A stretch of DNA of 64,000 bases from Dirofilaria immitis (GCA_024305405.1 JAKNDB010000108.1:1008001-1072000), one strand, 5' to 3'; positions 14,151-28,649 are shown, numbered from the stretch's first letter. A program made the numbers and translations. The notes: generated by a model from the sequence alone, not told the origin.

Positions 14151-15914
14151 ACGAAAGAAAGAAAGAAATGAAAGATAAATTGATTAAAAAAAAAAAGAAA
14201 AAATTGTAAATTAAAGTTTTCATTGATGAATAAATGAGAGAAAAGTTAACAATTATAATAATTCAATATATACATATATATGGCTAACAGTTATTCAAAA
14301 TTATCATATCAAAATAAATAACAATTACATCATATTAGTGTATTTAGAGAGGAGAGAGAGAGAGTATGTGTATTATTTTATTGATAGCATACTAACTAAA
14401 ATGCTTATTATTAAGTCTACATAATTGATTATGATAAAAAGAAATCAATTAAGTTATCATTTTATCATCATTGTTATTTTAATGATATATTAAATTAAAT
14501 TAAAATACTTCCTTCTACTATTACAAATGGCATTTATATCAAAAAAAAAAAAGAAGAGGAGAAATCAATGAAAAGTATTATGCAAATGAGATATTGAAGT
14601 AGCCAATGTCCATCAGGGAAAAAAAAAAAGGAAAAATGTTTATACTACTGATCAAATCACTACTTTTCCCTTTTTCTTTTTTTCTCTTTTCTCTTTCTCC
14701 TCTTCTCCCCTTCTATAATTCCTATCCAATTTGATTATATTAATTTTGTGCATATAAATTATGAAAGCAAAGCAAAGCAAGGAAAAAAAAAAAAAAGGAG
14801 AGAAATTTTTAATTTTTTTTTTTTTTTGAACCTAAAAACTTTTTTAAAGTAATTACCGCGTTTTTTTTTTTTGGCGGCCCATTTTTCTTTTTTTTTTTTT
14901 TTTTTAAATGAAACAATTTTGAAACAAAATATTTTTAGGATAAACTAACAATTTCTTTCTTTTTTTTTTTCTTTTTTTATTGGCCTCATTTTTAAAGATA
15001 ATTTTTAACAATAACAAAAAAAAAAAAGAGAAAAGAGAAAAGTATGTTAAATATATATGCATGCATGTATGTTATATGTATTTAATGAATGAAATGAACT
15101 AGATAGATATTATCAGTAAAATAGAGATAAATGATCAGGAAGGAAAGAAAAAAAAAAAAAAAAGAAGATATGCAATAGAATTACATATATTAAAAATACG
15201 ATTATTCTATCTTGTATTTAATTTCCTATATAATATTTTCAATTTTGAATTTTATTTTAGATACTTTATATGTGAATCATTTAAATTCTGTTCGTACAAA
15301 TTTGATTACTGTATCGTATATTTAATTCATATTTAATTCTTATGGTATATTTAATTCGTATTTCTCATTTTCTATATAATATTTTCAATTTTGAATTTTA
15401 TTTTAAATTCCTTACTAAGCTGACTCATTTAAAAATTTCTCGTACATATTTTAATATCACATTATTCGAGCAACTAGAAATGAAACGATTATCGTTCTAT
15501 CAAACACATCACACATCACTTTACTTACTTTTCTAATTGATTTATTTTAATTAAAAACGACCGATAAATTACATTTTAGCTTCTAAAAGTTTCTAGCAAA
15601 AAGGAAGAATGACAAGAGAGGGAGAGAGAGAGAAAGGGAGAGGGAGAGAGAGAAAGGGAGGCAAAGAGAGAGGTATAATTATCGATGTTTGAAATTATAA
15701 TTATATACTAATTTATAATTATGCTATTTTACAATTATAATTATTCTATTTTATATTTTGCGAAAATTTTCCTTAATGATATGAAAATTATAAATTTTTA
15801 ATGCTCATTAATGAAAAAGTTAAAAAGATATTAGGAAGGAAATTAAGTTGGAACGAAAAAAAAAAGTTTAATAACTTTTTGCATAAAATTCAAAAAAAAA
15901 AATTTAATAAAACA
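14151..15914. other. AT-rich desert with frequent long A/T runs; no gene seen
   Basis: A and T runs of 9-17 bases are unusually dense at 14770-15010. A GA-rich tract lies at 15612-15672. The 64-residue frame at 15342-15536 is Phe/Leu-rich and sits in a locally duplicated stretch (TTTCAATTTTGAATTTTATT occurs at about 15238 and 15386). Confidence 0.6.
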
Positions 15915-16008
15915 TTTTAGGAAATCCATTTCAAACATTTTAGGAAAACCATTTCAAACATTTTAGAGAAATCCATTTCATTTTAGGAAAATCCATTTCA
16001 AATTTCTT
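15915..16008. repeat. Approximately 31-bp tandem repeat, 3-4 copies
   Basis: AAACATTTTAGGAAATCCAT followed by TTC recurs with one-base changes; the last copy is shortened by loss of the AAACA block. Confidence 0.85.
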
Positions 16009-17525
16009 GAAATCTCGAAAAATGTATATTGCGAGATATACGTATGATTATATGACGGAAAACGAAAGAAAACGGTGACAGACGACAGGTGACAGGTAAA
16101 GGAAGAGGAAAAGAGAGTGAGAGGAGAGAGAGAGATAAAGGACAAGGAAGGATGAAATGATATAAGACATAATCATAATTTCGAAACGAAACAATGAAAA
16201 AAAAGTGTTAGCGTTAAAGCATGGAATTGATACGGATTGAAAGGTCATTGCAAAAAAAAAAACGAAAACGACAGGAAAGATATAATGGAAGGTAAGAAAA
16301 AACGAGAGGGAAAAAGAAAATGACAAAGGGAGAGGAAAAAGGAAGCAGAAAGAAAAGAGATAGACAAAAACGAAAGAAAGGGTAAGAGAAAAAATGAAAG
16401 AGTATTACTTATAATTCTATCAGAAAATCAAAAATGAATTGAATTGAACTTACGAAAAGAAAAACGGTTTAATTAAGGTATACAAGGTTGAAAAAGAGCA
16501 ATATAAGTGAGTGATTATCACCAATAACAATTTCATTCTTTCTTCTTTCTTTCTCTCTCTCCTCTCTCTCTCTCCCCTCTCACTCGTCTCTTCTTTCTTT
16601 TTTTTAAATTTATCCTTCAAATTTCAATCAATTTAAAAATTTTCAATTCTATTTGAAACTAAAACTTTGCAAATAAAAATTTAAATAATAATATATTCTT
16701 AAACACTACAAATTAATTTATGAATTATTATTTTAAAATAAGAATTCAATTAAAATACTAACTTTTTTAAAATAGCACCATATCATATCATATCATATCA
16801 TATCAGAATGAAAGTAAAGATTAATAAAATTTGATCAATGCAATAAAAATTTGAATAAATTCTTAATTACTAAATCATATATATTACTATTAATGCTGAT
16901 AAAATTTACTGATAAGTTTACTTGCTGGGAATAAATTTTCAAATTTTATTCATACCTTTTTTTTAATTTAAAAAAGAAAGAAACATATCTTAAAAACTCG
17001 TCAAATTCATACAATTATCTATTTTTAAAGTTTCAAAATTTTTTCATTATCAATTGAGCTTTTTCTTTCTTTAAAAAAAAAAAAAAAAAAGAAATTTAAA
17101 CATATCTAATTTTCTAATAATCCTAATATCAAACAAATCAATAAATCAGAATCAATAAATTGACAAAGGTGAAATTAGCAGCAATCAGAAATCATTAAAT
17201 AGTGATAAAATTAAAATTTTAGGTAATTATAATAGAATCAATACTATAATAGATTTCGGAATATCTTTCATCTGTTTCATTAATCAATCATAAAATTTAT
17301 TTATTTATTTTTTGTCATGTATTCAATAATTCCTAAAATTTCATCGATTAATTATCTAATCATCACTAATCTTATCAAAATTATCACTAATATTTGTTTA
17401 TTCAGGTCAATAATATCAAATAAATATTATTTTTCAAAAGCAATAATAATCATAAATTATATCAATTTCAAAAATTTGAATGAAAAAAATTTTCTAATAA
17501 TTTTAAACTTAAATACTTATATTAT

Positions 17526-17785
17526 TCAATAAATATGCATATATAATAATAAGTCTAAAAGTGTATTTTAATTTGAATTATAAAAATTAAATTTAAAAAT
17601 TAAAATAGAATAAAAAAGAAAAATAAAAATAAATAATACATAATATAACAAACTTAGTAAATATGCATATATAATAATAAATCTAAAAATATATTTTAAT
17701 TCGAATTATAAAAATTAAATTCAAAAATTAAAATATAACAAAAAAGAAAGATAAAAACAAATAATACACAATGTAATAAGCAAAA
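17526..17785. repeat. 128-bp direct duplication
   Basis: TAAATATGCATATATAATAA begins at 17530 and 17658. The two copies stay alignable to the AATAATACA(T/C)AAT block, with scattered substitutions. Confidence 0.85.
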
Positions 17786-18268
17786 GAAAGAATGAAATAA
17801 TTTAAAATTATCAAATTTTTGCATAAATAAAAAACAAAAAAATTGAATTAATTTTTTAATTAAATTAATTTTTACTTAATTTTTTTCCTTCGTTTCTTCG
17901 TTTTTTTTTTTTTCAATATATATAATTCAAACTTTTTTCTTTTCCACACTTACGACATTTATGTGTTTAATCTTAATCCGACTTTTCCACTTCATCCGCT
18001 ACTTTTCCTTTTTTTTTTTTATTTATTCTGCTCCTTTCGCAAATATTATATAAAACTTTACCACTCTCGAGAAAACAATAAAAATGACAAATTTATTTTG
18101 AGAAATTTCAATTGTTTTTTTCATTTAAATATAATCAATAATTGATATGATCAAAATTATTTATCAATAATTTTTCAATGAGTTTTTATAAAGATTTTTT
18201 TTTTTTTTTGATTAGAAAATAAATAGACCAAATTTTAAAATGATTCATAATTAAAGGTCACCAGAGGA

Positions 18269-18367
18269 TACACACACATACACACACATACACATTCACA
18301 CATACACATACACACATACACACATACACATACACACATACACACATACACACACACATATATATAT
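18269..18367. repeat. (ACACAT)n/(ACACACAT)n microsatellite
   Basis: Alternating purine-pyrimidine ACACACATACACAC sequence of about 95 bases ends in TATATATA. This is the kind of sequence that can adopt Z-DNA. Confidence 0.92.
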
Positions 18368-19334
18368 GGGATTATTGATGAGGGATAAAGAAAAGCAATA
18401 AATGTTTATCGTTTCTCAAAGCAAACGATTCCGCGAAAATGAATGAGTGATAACGATCCCTTTTGATAGGTCAAGGGCTGTAAATTCTGAAACTGTCGAT
18501 CTTCTCGAACAATAAAAACCTTTTCTTTTTCTCGATTATTATTGTTTTCCTATTCCGATAATGACAGTAACAATAAATAATAATAATAATAATAATAACA
18601 ATAATAATGGCAATAAAATATAATAACCACAAACTGTCCCTACTTAAAATAACAATAATATCATAAACAATAACAATAATATAATAGTAATAATAATAAA
18701 GTTAAGAGGATGAAAAGTAATATAATGATACTAAAAATTATCGATAGTAAATAATAGTCTTATGAATAACGATAATAAAAATTAACAATACCAATAATAA
18801 CAATTAAGAATGATATGATGATTGGAATAATAATAATGGTAATAAAAATGATAATAATAGAAAAGTTTAATGATTGCCACACTTTTGTTTATTTGTTTGT
18901 TTATCGTTTTTGTTTATCTCATCGATAATTTTGTTATTGCACGATTTTTCTATCTTGCAGATTAATTATTTAAGCAAATTAATTATCAATGATATATTTA
19001 TTGATTGTAGCTTATCGTACTTTTCGAATGAATATTAATTGTTAGATTTTCTTCTTCTTTTTTCTTTTTGATATTTAGATCTTTTCTAGTGATAAGAAAA
19101 TATTTGGCATAAATTCAACTACGAAAAAAAAAAAGAAAGAGTCGATAGATGTAAAAAAAAAAGTTAACAAAATACTATCATTACTTGACATATAGAAATT
19201 GATTGAAGAATTCATGAAATATGCAAAATATAATTGTTTTTTTTTCCCCTGATAATATCAACTGATAATATTGAAGTTTGATGAGTAATGTTGGAAAAGA
19301 ACTTTTGAATGATTAATGTGTACTACGATTACTT

Positions 19335-19585
19335 CGATAACATTTATTCGAAAAATTACGTAATACGTGTAGATGAAGAGAAAAAAAAGAAAAAAATTTC
19401 TTGTACTTAATGAATAATTGAAGAGGAATTTTTGAATGATTAATTCATGATTATTTCGATAATTTTTATTTGCGAAAAATTACGTGATTCGTGCAGATTT
19501 CGGAAATAGTTATTCGAAAAAATTACGTGATTCGTGCAAAATAGTTATTCGAAAAAAATTACGTGATTCGTGCAGATTTTTACAT
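19335..19585. repeat. Short tandem array with TTACGTGATTCGTGCA
   Basis: TTATTCGAAAAAATTACGTG followed by ATTCGTGCA occurs three times at 19480-19580 (one copy with TTTGCGAAAAATTACG). A diverged copy lies at 19346 (ATTCGAAAAATTACGTAATA). Confidence 0.8.
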
Positions 19586-20059
19586 TTATCTGAAAAAAAA
19601 ACAACAAAAAAAAAGAAAAGGTAAACAAACAATTCCAAGAATTCATTTCATCAATTTTAAGCATTAAATGATAAAAGCAAAAAGCTCAAAAGATGGGAAA
19701 ATGAAAAAAGAAAAAACAATTGCATAGATGAGAAAGTGTCATAATGAAATATACAAACGCAAAAAGAAAAGAGAAAAGGAATTGAATGAGAAGAAATATT
19801 TGGAGAGGATAAAGAAAAAAATTTTTTTATGAGGGAGAGAGAGAGAGAGAAGAAAAGAATAAATGAAAGATTAAAATGTTGAAAAGTAAGAAAAGAAAAA
19901 AATTTTTTTTAATTAAAAAAAAAGATTGTTAAGGTGGTAATATTGTGGCATATTTGAAGAGGGACGATTTTTCTTGAATCCAAATATATCGGCTGATAAC
20001 ATTCAGTATAAAAGTTATAAATGATAAAGACAAAGGTGAGTTACGAATGATTAGTGTCA

Positions 20060-20260
20060 CTTATCAATGAAAGGAAGGAAGGAAGGAATGAAGGATACAG
20101 GAAATGCAGGAAGAGGAGGAGGTGAAGGAAGAGGAGGTGGAGGGAGAGGAGGAAGGGGAGGAGAATGAGGAGGAGGAGAAAGAGGAGGTGAAGGAAGAGG
20201 AGGAGGAGGAAGGCAGAAGGTGGAATTATCAAGGGGAGAGGAAAATGTGAAGGAAGCGGG
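20060..20260. repeat. Polypurine GGA/GAA-rich tract
   Basis: About 180 bases of nearly pure purine on the + strand (GGAGGAGG, GGAGGGAGAGGAGG, GGAAGGGGAGGAG). It starts with a (GGAA)n block. The minus-strand 131-residue frame over 20041-20436 owes its Leu/Phe-rich half to this tract and has no recognised domain. Confidence 0.85.
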
Positions 20261-20924
20261 GTGGCCGAAAAGTTGAATATATAAATCGAGGTCAAGTCGG
20301 AATGGGTTACGTTTGATTGCGAAGTTAGGCGGAAAAGTGGAGACAAAAGAAGAAAAAAATGCGGAATAATGATGATAAAATTTCGTAATTGGAAAACTTG
20401 AAATGAAACCTGATTGTTGTTTGCTTGTTTATTCATTCCTTATTTTATCTTATCAAATATTATTAATTATTCGAACTTATCATCGAATAAATTCTCGAAT
20501 TAAAAAAAAAAAAAAAAAGAGAAAAAAATATTATATCAAATAATCGAAAAAAATTGATCAAAATTTAATCAAAAATGATTAATTGTTATGTTACGTTACC
20601 AATTTCTTTTGTTTACTTAATTCATTTAAGCTTACAAATTCACAAATCTTTGCTTGCTTTTATATTTAAGAGAAGAAAAAAAAAAAAAAAGGAAAAAAAT
20701 CGTAATGTGAAAAGACAAAATTATAAATTTCATTTCGAATATTTTAATCAAATTTTAATTAATTATCTTTTTCTATTTTTTTAAAAAAGAAAAAATAACA
20801 ATAACAATTAGGAATATATGAATTAATTGATGTAAATAAAAACGATACAAAATAATCGTTGAAATGATACTAAAAATTTGAGGAACAAAAAAAAAAACAT
20901 TAAATTAAAATTTAGAAAATAAAA

Positions 20925-21050
20925 AAATTGAATTTAAATTTAAGGAATGAAAGAAATTGAATTTAAATTTAAGAAATGAAAAGAACTAAATTTAAATTTA
21001 AGAAATGAAAGAAATTAAATTTAAATTTAAAAAAATAAAACAACTAAATG
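20925..21050. repeat. Roughly 36-bp tandem repeat, 3-4 copies
   Basis: AAATTTAAGAAATGAAAGAA followed by (A/C)TNAATTTA recurs with few changes. The unit contains AATTTAAATT, a palindrome. Confidence 0.8.
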
Positions 21051-21204
21051 AGCAATTAAAAGACAAAAAAAAGTATGATTAATTCCAAATTTTAGGATTA
21101 GGAAGAGAATGAAATAAAAAAAAACAAAAAATATGTGAGATTATTCCATTTCCCGCTTTTCTCAATTTCCTCACCTTTCATCCATTCTTGCTTGACCTTT
21201 TGTC

Positions 21205-21285
21205 CTCTTCCATCTCCTCCTCCTCCTCTTCCTCCTCCTCCCCCTCATCATCATCATCATCCTTATCATCATCCTCTGCTTCATT
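21205..21285. repeat. (TCC)n then (ATC)n patch
   Basis: CTCCTCCTCCTCCTC is followed by CATCATCATCATCATCC. The two overlapping plus-strand frames here (poly-Pro/His and poly-Ser) are by-products. Confidence 0.85.
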
Positions 21286-21420
21286 TATCATCCTTATCCT
21301 TCTTTTCATTCTCATCTTTAAATGTAAGCATAAATTAGCGGAAATTGAAAAGATTTACTCGAGAAATCAATTAACAAAAATAAATATATCGTTCCATTAA
21401 TTTACATTCTTTTCAAGTAT

Positions 21421-22715
21421 TAAATATGTCTATCTGTCTACTATATCTTATATATTTTAAAATAAATATCGAATAATCAATCAATCTCTCTTGCATAAAT
21501 TATATTACAAATCCAAAGATTGAATTAAATTATTGGAAGTGAAATAAATGAATGAAATGAAATGAATGAATGGAATGAATGAATAAAATGACTAAATGAT
21601 CATTTCATATTGAGGATGAGAAAAGAGACTAGTAACAAACTAGGATAAATTTTAAAACCCTAGGCTACTATCTATGCATATATATATACATATATAAGCA
21701 TTTCTTCCCTTATTTGAAAATATTTTAATATTCATATTGATAATTACGAAATACTTAAATGATAAGTTCTAGAAAAAAAAATTATCATTTCAAATTTTAT
21801 CATTATTATAAGTAATTTAATTTTTATGAAACAAAAAGAAAAAAAAAGAATTTTTTTTTCCTCTAACTAATTATTTCATTAAAACAAATCACAAACATCG
21901 CGTCTCTTTTTAGCAAGAAAAAAAAAAAGTTTTTATCTTATCATTTTTTGTTTGATAAATGAAATGAAATGAAATTGAATGAATGAATAAAAAGGAAAGA
22001 ATGAAATGAAAAGGAAACAAACGATTGTCTTAAAATTTAATTCAAATTTTCTCAACGACTTTTTTCGCAATTTCTATTAACCCATTTTTTTTTTTATTCC
22101 TTTTCTTTTTACTCTCTCTCTCTCTCTCTCTCTCTCTCTACATTTCACTTTTCTCTTCAATCCTTAGATTTTTCATTTAACTACTACGAACTAAACATGC
22201 TTTATTCTTTAAGTTTTATCAATTCGCTAGGGAATTGAAAAGAATTGCGATTTCGAAAAATGTCGATAGGCTCTTTAAAGCAAACGAAAAAAAAAGAAAG
22301 GCATATGCAAAAATTTGATTTCAATTTTCAAAATATAATTTTTCCACGAGCCTCTAAATTTAGCAAATAATCAAGCTAATAAAAAAAAAAATTTTTTCAA
22401 AAAAAAAAATATATAAACATGCATGGGAAATGTTGTCCTATGTTGATTTGATTAAACATTTGTCAATATTAAATTTTAGCTTACATTCAATCAAATATTT
22501 TGATAAATGATGGAATACCTATTTATGAAGTAAATATATCACTCAATCAATCAAATCAAATCAAGTCAAATCAATCGAATTAATTAAATCAATATAAAAT
22601 TGTAAATGGAAAAATTAACAAGCATAATTAAATTAATGGAATAGATAAAGGAAAATTAGCAAAAATTTAAATCCAAACTACCTATTAAATAAATATATCA
22701 CTGAATCAATCAGTT

Positions 22716-22754
<39 letters not shown>

Positions 22755-24119
22755 TCAATCAAATTAAATCAATCAAATTAAATCTTTCGAATTAATCAAA
22801 TGAAATCAATCGAATTAATTAAATCAATGAAATAAATATAAATTGAAAAATTAACAAGCGTAATCAAATTAATAGAATGAAAAAGGAAAATCATCAAAAA
22901 TTAAAATCCAAACAAATTGAATTAATATAATTTTTAAAAAATTTTTTGCTCAAAATTTAAGAACAAAATATCAAAATAAAAAATGAATTACTGATAAAAA
23001 TCATAAATAAAAAAAAACTTTTTTCAGTGATATGATAAGAAGAAAAAGAAAAAATAATAGTAAAATGATAATTACAGTAAAAAAGTTTGAATAATAATAA
23101 AAAATAAATATTTTAAATTTGAAAAAAAACAAATTTGCAAAAAAAGAAAAGAATTTCAAAATAATTAATTAAAAGAGAGAGAGAGAGAGAGATAGAACAA
23201 AAATGATAAGGAATAGATTTGATGAAATAATCATTAATTGAATACTGATATTACGAATTATTGTAAATTCTATAAAAATTTTTTTTCGAAGAAAAATTAA
23301 TTGATAAAATAATTAATTATCAGCAAATTTTTTAAGAAATCAGTTAAAAAAATATCAATTAAAAAAAAATTATTATCATTCATATATCATTGAGATCAAA
23401 TCAAATTCAAATCAATTTTTTTAATATTTTTTTCTATTCTTGAATAAATTTTAAATCAATAATGAATTATACTGCAAACAATGAAAGTTTATTTATGCTG
23501 TTTAGCAAATGTGATAATTAATTTTCTAATCATTTGATAAAGTTTTTTTTTGATGAAGGTAATAAATTAAAATATATAATTAATCAATTTTTTGAAATTA
23601 AAAACCAGGTAATACTTGATTGAAAAAAAATTTGAAACTATTAATCAAGTTACTTTTCGATTTCTTTTTTTTTTTCCTTTCAATTCCTCAACAAATTTGA
23701 TCTTTCATTCTTTATATTATTTTAGAAAGAAAGAGTAAATTTTATCAAACAAATTTAAAAAAAAAAATTAATTAATATGAGTTAAAATGAAATTCCCGCT
23801 TTTTTTTGTTGATTAATTTTATCACTCTTTTTTTTTCAAATTATTTATCATATCATATCAAAATAATTTGATAAATTTCATTTGTGCAAATTTTTTTCTT
23901 TCTTTCTTTCAAATATCAAATAGAAAAATGCAATTAAGAAAAATTTAAGAATTTAAAAAAAAAAAAAAGTGAAAAAACATAAAGTAAAGGAGAAATAATT
24001 AAAAATGATATTTTCATTCCTTTCATTTTCCGTTTTTAATCAATCAATCAATCGATCGAATGATTTTTTTTTTTTTTTCATTTCAATTTTTATTTCAACA
24101 TATTCATTTAAAATTTACT
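21421..24119. other. AT-rich desert; simple repeats only
   Basis: Contains AATGAATG-type patches (21541-21600), a (CT)n tract, the (AATC)n region and runs of A/T. No coding signal is seen on either strand. Confidence 0.65.
22695..22830. repeat. (AATC)n microsatellite and TCAAAT(C/T) variants
   Basis: About 13 units of TCAA lie between 22700 and 22752, followed by a blurred continuation (CAATCAAATTAAATC). A smaller related patch lies at 22540-22575. Confidence 0.85.
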
Positions 24120-24272
24120 ACAAATACAACTTCGAGAATGAGTAATTTTATCATTTGAAGTACAATTTCGAGAATGAGTACGAGAATGAGTAATTTTATT
24201 ATTTGAAGTACAATTTCGAGAATGAGTAATTTTTATTATTTGAAATAGAATTTCGAAAATGAGTAATTTTTA
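24120..24272. repeat. Roughly 40-bp tandem repeat with TTTCGAGAATGAGTA
   Basis: The block TTTCGAGAATGAGTAATTTT followed by ATTATTTGAAGTACAA occurs four times with small variations, including one internal 12-base duplication of CGAGAATGAGTA. Confidence 0.85.
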
Positions 24273-25029
24273 GATTTAATCAAACAGATGTCTTTAATTT
24301 TATTTCCATTTATAGTAGTAATTAGTGTCCCATTAAAATGAAATTTTTCCTTTTCCTTTTTCTTTTTCTTTTTATCATTTTATAATGAAAATTTTTAACC
24401 TTTTTTTTACTCATTTCATCATGAAAATTAAATTTAAAAAAGAAAAAGGAAAAGAAAAGAATTTCTAAAAATCCAATTATTGCATCATTTCAATTTCAAC
24501 ATTAATTTGTATATTATTATTTTATTCTTAGAAAAAAAGGAAAAAAAAACTTTTAAAAATTATTTACATTCTCGATCATTTTGTTATAAAAAAAAAAAAA
24601 AAGAAAAAGTTATCAATCATTCATTTTAATTTTAAAAATATCTTTACAAATTAAACAAATATATCAAATTTCAAAAAAAAAAAAAAAAAAACTTATCAAA
24701 TCTTATAAATCAATTGCTAATGTAAAAATAATCGGCCGCTAAAAGTGATTGAGATTAAATTTCTTTTAGGAAAAATAGAAAATTAATTTCACAACGAGAG
24801 ATATTTAGTGATAATTATTTATCGATATTATTTATCAATTCATTTATTTTATTTGATCATTAGTGATCGGTTATTTATACGATTTATTACGATTAGATTA
24901 TGATAAGTTAAAATATGCTTTTATGAATTATTTTTATTAAAATTAGTGATATTTGTATATATGTACATATATGTATATGATTAATTATTAGATATGATAA
25001 GTTAAATTATCAGCAAATTTAATCAAATT

Positions 25030-25400
25030 TAAATGAGACACATTCTCGATTGATCGATCAACAAAATATTTTAAAAACCATTAGCGATATATAACTTATA
25101 ATAATTAATGATTGGATAATGATAAGTTTAAATAAACTTAATTAAATTCAATTTCTCCTCATAAAATATTTATCTAATTAAACTTAACTGAAACACATTC
25201 TCGATTGATTGATCAAAATATTTCAAAAATAATTAATGATATTTAAGTTATAATGATTAATAATTAGATAATGATAAGTTTAAATATGCTGCTTAATTAA
25301 ATTCAATTTCTTCTCATAAAATATTTAATCAGTCAAACCTAACTGAAACACATTCTCGATTGATTGATCAATAAAATATTTGAAAATAGCAACAAACAAA
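25030..25400. repeat. 155-bp tandem repeat, about 2.4 copies
   Basis: ACACATTCTCGATTGAT occurs at 25038, 25193 and 25348, exactly 155 bases apart. The sequence between (GATAATGATAAGTTTAAATA, AATTCAATTTC, TCATAAAATATT) is conserved between copies. Confidence 0.85.
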
Positions 25401-25566
25401 TTGTCACGAAAGGAATTTGCCATCAACTATTGATGTAATTGTTTAAAAGATTTATTATCGTTTTATTACCTTCTATTAATTCATTGTCCATTTTATATTT
25501 CATTTATCCATTTCCTTTTCTTTTCTTTTCTTTTTTTTCCCATACATATAATTTAACATATCAACT

Positions 25567-25995
<429 letters not shown>

Positions 25996-26219
25996 CAACA
26001 AAAAAAAATTACCTATCAATAATATAATATCGATAACATTTTATAGTTTTTTTCTCTTCTCTCTTCTTCTTTCTATCTTTTTTCTCTTTAAATAAAATTT
26101 ATCTCTTTGTTTAATATAATTTTTATAAAACATTTCTTTCTTTCTCCTTTTCCAATCCTTTTTCTTAAATCATCATTTCACATTAAAATTTGAAAAAATA
26201 AATATTTTTTTAAAATATA

Positions 26220-26470
26220 ATGTTAGCTTATGATTCAACAGTATCATAATAATATGACAATACCATAATATCGTAATAATACTAATAATATAATATCATA
26301 ATAATGTAAAATAATAATAATATAAAAATATCATAATATCGTAGTAATACTAAATAATAATAATATAACGATACCATAATATCGTAATAATATTAGTGAT
26401 ATAATATCAAAATAATATAAAATAGTTATAGTATTAAAATATCATAATAATAATAATATAACTATCATAG
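26220..26470. repeat. AATAAT-rich degenerate tandem array
   Basis: Blocks of ATACCATAATATCGTAATAA alternate with ATATAATATCATAATAA and AATAATAATATAA, giving several blurred copies of roughly 60-70 bases. Confidence 0.6.
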
Positions 26471-26801
26471 TGCAAAAAAAGAAATGATACTTACCTGATA
26501 TTTATAAGATGTGATACTCTAAAATTGCCTTCCTAAAAATGTTATATTATATTTTATAAGCATTACTATTTCATATTATAATAATTATTATGTAAAATTT
26601 GTAAATTTAAATTTAACAAAAATTCAACAACATCAATCAATAAGAGGAAAATTTTTGAAAAAAAAATTATCAAAATTCTTTCTTACTTTTATCATTTCAT
26701 TTGATGATAAATAATGGGAAAAATATACAATTATATTCTAATAATTTAAAAGCAATTAAATAATTAATTAAATTCAAAATTTCTCTATGAAAAATGTCGA
26801 A

Positions 26802-26832
<31 letters not shown>

Positions 26833-27179
26833 AAGAAAGAAAAGAAAAATGAATAGAATGAAATGGAATCATGAAACAATTAACTATGAATCAATTGTTG
26901 AAATGTAGAAAGGAAAAAAAAAAAGGTGAACCGGAAATCCATTTACGCTTTTTTTCTTCTCGATGAATCAACAAGTCATTTTAGCATCAATAAAAATAAT
27001 CAAAAACGTTATCATTCTCTTCTTATCATTCTCTTTTTTTTTTTATTATTATTATTGTAAAAATATATGCTGAAAAATGTTTTATATGAATTTGAAAGTT
27101 AAATAATACATGGAACTTTTCTTTTGTTTCGTAAAATATAAAAATATTTTTGTCAAAAGAAGCATTTCAATTATAACAT

Positions 27180-27246
27180 TCACGTATTCCACGTATCATT
27201 CACATATTCAACGTATCATTCACGTATTCAACGTATGATTGACGCA
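27180..27246. repeat. 20-bp tandem repeat, about 3 copies
   Basis: CACGTATTCAACGTATCATT and one-base variants follow each other with a 20-base period. Confidence 0.85.
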
Positions 27247-28649
27247 TAATTAATTTGATGAAATTTAAGATTATTAAATATTCTAGAAAATCTTTAACAA
27301 TCGGAAATTGTACAGATAATCTATGATTGTTAAAAATATCATTGATTAACATGGATTATTTGATAACTGCATAACCTGATAACAATATATAAGCATGCTA
27401 TATGATAAGTGATATATTGCTAAAGATAAATCATATATTTTGAATTCTATTTATACTATTTTTAACATCATGATAAATGATATACCACTAGTACTATCTG
27501 ATAGATGATAGACTGATAAATGATAAATGAATACTACTTGAATACTATTAATACCTATTAATACTATCAAATAAATGATACGCTTTCCAGCAAATATATT
27601 AATACTATTTGATAAGCGATATAATAATGAACGATAAATGATATATCACTTTTGATGCTAATCTGATAGATGATACACTGATAAGTGATATGCTAATAAA
27701 TGATAAATGAATACTATTAATACCTATTAATATTATCGATAATTGCTGTTTTACCGCAATCTGATAAATGATATCATGCTAAAAATTTCGGATCAATTAA
27801 ATAAAAAATTACATATATGAGAGAATAAAAGAATATCTGATAAATAACAGCATGCAATCTCAAAATGATTTTGATTCTCGATCAATTAAGCTAAAATCAT
27901 TTATTTCATCATCCTTTTATCGTTTTTTTTTTTCGCATTTTCCCATTCTCTTATCTATCAATTTCTTTCTCATGTGTCATCCGTCTTGTCAACCCTTTCC
28001 AATGTATCATTTTCAATTCCATTCTCGACAACCTTTTATCTCATTTCTGAATAATTCAAATAGAAAGTATTAAAATGCGTTATATCATCATAAAATGCTT
28101 TTTATATTTGATTAGCTGAAGTTTAGCAATCACAATGGAATGGATATTTCAGCCAATTGTATTGTTTCACTTAACTTACTGAATGTATACTGTAGAATTA
28201 TAAATAAATGTGATATATCAATGAATTTCGAGAATTTCAAATGAAGAAAGATCGAAAGAGCAGAGAAGAAGAAGAAGAAGAAGAAGGAAAAAAATAATGA
28301 AGAAATAATATATTGGAATATATTAGAATATATTGGAAATATATATTATATATAATAATAATAATAGTAATAAACAAAGGGAATTAATCAAAACAAATAA
28401 AATTACAAATAATTTAAAAACAAAAGAAAAATAAAACAAATAAAAAATTATATATTATATATAAGAATAAGTAATGGAATTAAAAGAAAATAAAAATTAA
28501 ATTTCAAATAATTTCGAAATAAAAGAAAAAAGAAAAGACAAATTGAAAATTCTATTATTTATATGAAATAAATAATAGAATTAATAAAAATGAGCAAAAT
28601 TGCTAATAATTTAAAAATTACATATAAATAAAAAATAATGGAAATGATA
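27247..28649. other. AT-rich desert rich in TGATAAATGATA words
   Basis: From 27360 to 27800 there are blurred repeats of TGATAAATGATA, AATACTATTAATACC and similar. A 73-codon ATG frame (27852-28073) follows, with Phe/Ser-rich composition but no domain; it may be chance. Confidence 0.5.

Noticed and set aside
20041..20436. 131-residue minus-strand frame
   Set aside because: About half is Leu/Phe/Pro-rich translation of the polypurine tract. The first half is more complex but matches nothing I know and has no support from splice or promoter signals.
27852..28073. 73-residue ATG frame rich in Phe and Ser
   Set aside because: No domain, no start context of note, and a T-run supplies part of the Phe content; likely chance, though a transcript would change that.
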